Shown here: one piece after another, positions 5,096-5,188 of the stretch
Layout of the letters: every line of letters starts with the position of its first letter
Position numbering within the stretch: the first letter of the stretch is position 1
Source of the DNA: Bifidobacteriaceae bacterium
Lineage (GTDB): Bacteria > Actinomycetota > Actinomycetes > Actinomycetales > WQXJ01
Reading direction: 5' to 3'
Assembly (NCBI GenBank): GCA_031278675.1
Contig: JAITJY010000351.1
Span: forward strand, 1 to 5,188
Length of the DNA stretch: 5,188 nucleotides
Position numbers and translations under genes: made by a program
The notes under the pieces: model-generated
Told to the model about the DNA's origin: nothing
Database searches by the model: none
What the model saw: only the letters and a program-made list of their open reading frames with translations

Positions 5096-5168
5096 TTTTG
5101 AATACATCGACATGATACATCCAATCACCCGGTCCAGTCGATGCAATTCCTAAACCTATCAAAATGTG
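5096..5168. promoter_or_regulatory. A/T-rich island with ACAT repeats, candidate operator
   Basis: This stretch is clearly more A/T-rich than its surroundings, as expected of a promoter or operator region. ATACATC occurs at 5102-5108 and again at 5115-5121, 13 bp apart, with another ACAT between them (5110-5113). An ATGT follows at 5164-5167. Known PadR operators often contain ATGT/ACAT half-sites, so this could be the autoregulatory site of the padR-ino1 operon. The repeats here are direct rather than the classical ATGT-N8-ACAT palindrome, and I could not place a convincing -35/-10 pair on either strand. Confidence 0.35.
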
Positions 5169-5188
5169 GCGCCCCGCGGGCCCCCCCC

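Noticed and set aside
4883..5146. Minus-strand open frame covering the padR leader, a possible upstream peptide
   Set aside because: It needs a TTG start, has poor coding character and Gly/Arg-rich low-complexity content from the G-run repeats, and overlaps the well-supported padR start out of frame.

Overview
The window is GC-rich chromosomal DNA that reads best as an actinobacterium (Actinomycetota). This rests on strong G/C preference at third codon positions, a bacterial-type inositol-1-phosphate synthase preceded by a PadR regulator, a CCA-adding enzyme with an HD domain, a GTG start on padR and a probable leaderless promoter. No genus can be assigned from what is visible.

Layout, left to right. 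Positions 1-163 hold a G-rich leader without a supportable gene, including a dense run of G-tracts. A tRNA CCA-adding enzyme (cca/pcnA) follows on the + strand to 1669; its start codon is not fixed. The 232-bp gap 1670-1901 holds a strong hairpin, copies of a short dispersed motif and a candidate leaderless promoter. The + strand gene at 1902-3065 is the unusual one. It aligns by eye with the N-terminal half (nuclease domain plus first RecA-like helicase domain) of type I restriction HsdR subunits, but the expected catalytic residues are replaced: the nuclease D and ExK, the Walker A lysine and the D and E of the DEAH box. No hsdM or hsdS gene is in the window. It stops where the first helicase domain would end. 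Directly after its stop codon lie 15 in-phase hexanucleotide repeats that fill almost the whole gap to the convergent gene ino1.

On the - strand, padR (4922-4236) and ino1 (4239-3160) form a tight operon joined by an ATGA stop/start overlap, each with an AAGGAG ribosome binding site. ino1 makes L-myo-inositol-3-phosphate, which in actinobacteria feeds phosphatidylinositol lipids and mycothiol. PadR is the likely local regulator. Its upstream region (4923-5188) has four TCCCCCA units and a short A/T-rich island with ACAT repeats that could be an operator.

Functionally this is a housekeeping neighbourhood (tRNA maturation, inositol synthesis) with one derived restriction-enzyme relative placed between the two transcription units. 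That gene is the best candidate for something undescribed: either a pseudo-enzyme with a new role, such as a regulatory or defence-related DNA-binding scaffold, or an old HsdR fragment that still happens to be open.
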